DNA of 64,000 nucleotides from Bondarzewia mesenterica (lineage: Eukaryota; Basidiomycota; Agaricomycetes; Russulales; Bondarzewiaceae), in contig SGPL01000009.1 in the NCBI GenBank assembly GCA_004802705.1, positions 62,001-126,000 of the forward strand, written 5' to 3'. A program made the position numbers and the translations under genes. The notes beneath the pieces are model-generated. The model was not told where the DNA came from, did not search any database, and saw only the letters and a list, made by a program, of their open reading frames with translations. Of this stretch, positions 60,901 through 64,000 are shown in pieces; position 1 is the first letter of the stretch; each line of letters begins with the position of its first letter.

Positions 60901-62149
60901 ATGACTGAATCCCCTCTCATTTGTGTACATTACCGTCAGTCAACTCGGGCGGCCTTTCTCTTTCGTAACAACCTCCTCTCGCAATTTTATTTGATACACA
61001 AAAGTCGCTACTATTTTACCAGTGGCGAAAGATGCCGAATTGCCACGCCCAACCATCCCACCATTCAAAATTTATATAAACGATACAAATTTAAAGGATG
61101 AGGAGCTCTGTCCCATCGACACCTCCATCTCTCGCATAATGCCTCTTCTCAACATTGTCTCATATTGGCTGACCCTGTACCACTCATCTCGTGGTCACCC
61201 ATTCGACTCCCTTGCTTTTCAAACCCACTTCGGCATGCACAGGGGATTGCATGTCACATGGGTGGCTTCCGATCCTGAAGACAAAATGCCTCCACCTCTC
61301 GACGACTCAGATGACTATGAAGAGGTCTTCATTACCATCGCTCATGGCGGCAGTGAAAGGTTAGAAAAAAGGTGCCAACTGAAGGCATCCTCCATTCCGC
61401 TCAAAATCAGAGGGAACCCCATCTCGCGCGATGATTACAATCACGTCCTATCATTGCTTCATGCCTTATCACTCTCTTCAGATCCCAAGGCCATTATTTC
61501 TGTCAAGGAGAGCAGTTCCAATGCAGGCAAGGCAGCCCTGGCCTCCTGGCTCAACCGCATTATCACTCTTAAAGTGAATGAGATCGTTGAGAAAGAGTTA
61601 GCTCATTTGGACTGCCATCCTTGGAGCATCATCAAAATTGAGAAGATGTCCACCTACCCTTTCGGAAAAGGCTACGTTGGAGCTGTCGAGGTCGACCTTG
61701 CTACTGCAATATTCGGAGATGATGTTCTGCTCTCTAACGGCTTTCCGCCGTCTACAATCAAAGAGTGGTGCTATCACATAATCCTTCTGAATTGGAAGAG
61801 GATCAAAAAGAAGTATGTCCACAAGGAGAAGGACATGCTCGTGGGACAGAAAGCTGTGAAGGAGGCCATGATCCGTAAGTTCACGCATCACGATCACCTT
61901 CTCGATTTCTAACTCATCTATTTCAGCACTGGAAAAGGAAGGCATCGTCACTTATGACTAAGTCCCTATGCTATGAACGCTGTCAAATCATACGGTTCGG
62001 CATTAGAGCTCTTCTAGGGCCAGAAGGCACTTGTCGAGGAATACCAGACGAGTAAGGATACACTGAAAGTTCTGTTCACAAAGATAGGGTTGACAGAGAA
62101 GGAGGAAGATGACATTGCAACAGCAGGTCTAAAAGCTGCCAAGAAATGA
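60901..62149 (+). CDS. Unidentified protein gene, 3' end decaying
   Basis: An island of normal composition with CpG. The main exon has no ATG near its start; TTTTACCAG at 61014-61022 looks like a splice acceptor, so I propose exon 1 at 60901-60922 (MTESPLI), an intron at 60923-61022 and exon 2 at 61023-61874. A second intron (GTAAGT...TTTCAG, 61875-61926) leads to LEKEGIVTYD and TAA at 61959-61961, about 302 residues. Landmarks: LPRPTIPPFKIYIND, HTHFGMHRGL-like FQTHFGMHRGLHVTWVASD, an acidic DDSDDYEE, ISVKESSSNAGKAALASWLN. Beyond the stop, other frames continue protein-like (NAVKSYGSALELF, stop, GQKALVEEYQTSKDTLKVLF, LTEKEEDDIATAGLKAAKK, TGA at 62147-62149), so the original C-terminus has probably been cut by C-to-T stops and a frameshift. 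I do not recognise the family. Confidence 0.6.
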
Positions 62150-62309
62150 TGTATGCCAAGAGTCTTTCTGCATATGACGGTTGTCTTTACTGATCAACAT
62201 TGGCCAGCTTTCCGAACATCCAGGCCTAAAATCGTCACTCATCTCACAGAGGAGGCTGACGTCCTCGAGCTGTTTCGAATATACCGTTCTCATTTCTGAG
62301 AATTGGATG

Positions 62310-62680
62310 GCTCTTCCCTTTTTTAGATAAGATTATCTATGTCATCCATCTCTACTACTTAGACTGGCTCCAGTGCCTTTCACTTCTAATGCTATATTAA
62401 TGAGCTTGATTCAATCTGACTCTATACAAAGTTAAAATTTATAGCTTATCTTTATGGCTTTGATGTAGACATTGTTCATCTGCCTATTCACTATTAGTAC
62501 AACATGTGGAAGATATAAGCTGTTTTACATCTTATTACTAAGCAATATGAGCATCAGATGACTACTAATAAGCTAATTAGCTTAAGCTAGAAGTTGTCTC
62601 ATTTGTATTGTGTTGTGTGAACCATTATTGATACTGCTGTATCCTCTCATCTCATAGCTTGTTGACTTTAATCCTTTTTA
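62310..62680 (+). pseudogene. Short coding-like relic
   Basis: Plus strand: YINELDSI, stop, LYTKLKFIAYLYGFDVDIVH, LPIHY, LHLITKQYEHQMTTNKLISL. One frame with few stops; unrecognised. Confidence 0.25.
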
Positions 62681-64000
62681 ATCTCTAATCTTATTTTATT
62701 ATAAGCTAATATGCAAATTGCATATAACACTCAAAGTTCTTCATATAACAGTGCCTCGCTAATACATTTTCTATAGTGTGTAAGGTTATTATGATAACAA
62801 GTGATATTAAGTGATAATTGTGATATAAATATATATAATCTTGAATCAATAATATAACAAGTGATATCATATAATTGCAATGTATATTCAATATAAGCAA
62901 ATTAATAAAAATTAACAAGAATGTAGCCTGATAAGAATCATGAAAATTAAAATTTTTAACATACTGTATCAAGTATATGAACAATTTTTATAATGCAAGC
63001 ATTTTAGTGTGGAAATGATTAGATCTTTTATAAATTATGCAAGATGTCATACACTTACTGAATATTGCAATATTTATCTGAAAAATATTTATCTCATTAA
63101 CTACATTATTTGTCATTCATTAGCATGACTAAGGACTCTGCTTCTATATTGAACATAACTTCATTAGCTTTTGTAAATCTTCAAAAATCTGATAATGCTT
63201 GTTATTATTTTATAATGTCTATCACTATCAGTATAGCATTTGTTTTTTAAGGTTTTCTTTAAAGTTCTAAATTAAAGAGCTTTATTAATTAAGCAAGTAT
63301 GTTTTAATCACTTATGCTAATGGTTATATGCTTAATAATTTTACTAAAAGCTTAAATATATTAAGCATACCCACAGTAATTTTAAATAAACTTTAGAGAA
63401 AGAATATAATATATTTATGCAAATATAGCTATAGAGTGCTAAAATCTAATCTCTTGAATAATTAGATGTATATAAAGCACTTGCAATCACTTATGCTAAA
63501 TATAATTATTTGCATACTTAAATCAAGATTACTCATCAATGTCTATGAGAGCATAAATTAATAATTAATATATTATATGCTCAAAAAAAGATGAAATACT
63601 TAAATTAAAGGAAGCTGAGAAAAATGTAAATAATATTCATTTACTATAATTTAATCTTCAGTATATAATAATAATAAATATCTCTGTAATATTTCATCTT
63701 AGCTTTTAGATGCCTTGCAGACTTTGTATATTGTCTTTTTTAATTTTTAATATTTAAAATGTAACTCTAGTCTATAGTGCATAATCTTATGAGGAGCAGA
63801 ATGGGCAACAATTATATACCCTTGATCAATAAATATATGTCTGATTCTAGTCATACCTTAGAACTGATATATATATATATCTTTAAATCTGAGTGTGCAA
63901 TTAAAGGATAGTATCTATATTAATTTATTTAAAGAATAACATTATGATTAAAGAATCTTTAATTTATCTACTAATATTTTATCTCAGGCTGACAAAAAAT
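62681..64000. other. AT-rich DNA to window end
   Basis: No gene or repeat family is recognised. A short TA run lies near 63870-63880. Confidence 0.45.

Noticed and set aside
61022..61024. GTG as start codon of the 60.9 kb gene
   Set aside because: GTG starts are not expected in nuclear fungal genes; a splice acceptor ending at 61022 and an upstream ATG at 60901 explain the frame better.

Overview
The window is nuclear DNA of a fungus, most likely a mushroom-forming basidiomycete (Agaricomycetes). The genes carry many 50-100 bp introns. The hexokinase, AP-3 mu and ATP synthase d proteins read as fungal. The mobile elements are chromodomain Ty3/gypsy, Ty1/copia, Helitron and a TET/JBP-like gene of the kind expanded in basidiomycetes. 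The species cannot be named from this sequence.

Layout. (1) 1-6.1 kb is ordinary gene space with normal CpG content. It holds the AP-3 mu adaptin gene (minus, 3' end outside the window), hexokinase (plus, divergent from AP-3 mu across 189 bp) and mitochondrial ATP synthase subunit d (minus, tail-to-tail with hexokinase). (2) 6.8-11.8 kb is a decayed chromodomain gypsy element without gag. Its two terminal repeats face each other, and its 3' half is speckled with N. (3) 11.8-17 kb holds three broken copies or pieces of a large multi-exon agaricomycete protein family. Two copies show a ParB-like N-terminal region, one with a G-x-H-R motif. Two arrays of 26-30 bp palindromes at about 51-60 bp spacing lie in the same locus, and copia fragments cut through it. 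(4) 17-21.6 kb is mainly minus-strand copia; one integrase gene is split by a plus-strand TET/JBP-like dioxygenase pseudogene. (5) 21.6-60.8 kb is a long AT-rich, CpG-poor repeat graveyard. It contains gypsy element 2 (24.3-26.3 kb), several unidentified coding relics, satellites, Helitron B (39.5-44.1 kb), Helitron A (45.3-49.25 kb, with a solo LTR inside) and gypsy element 3 (52.4-57.4 kb, both LTRs and a 5-bp target duplication visible). (6) 60.9-62.15 kb is a small island of normal composition with one unidentified gene whose 3' end is decaying. AT-rich DNA follows to the end.

How it fits together. The three left-hand genes are housekeeping genes: sugar phosphorylation, respiratory ATP synthesis and vesicle sorting. 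The rest looks like heterochromatin. Most readable stop codons in the gypsy pol genes sit where a CAG, CGA or TGG codon is expected, which means C-to-T or G-to-A change, and CpG is scarce. Both point to RIP-like mutation or deamination of methylated cytosine. All protein identities rest on reading motifs by eye; no database search was run. Intron boundaries are inferred from splice sites and reading frame.
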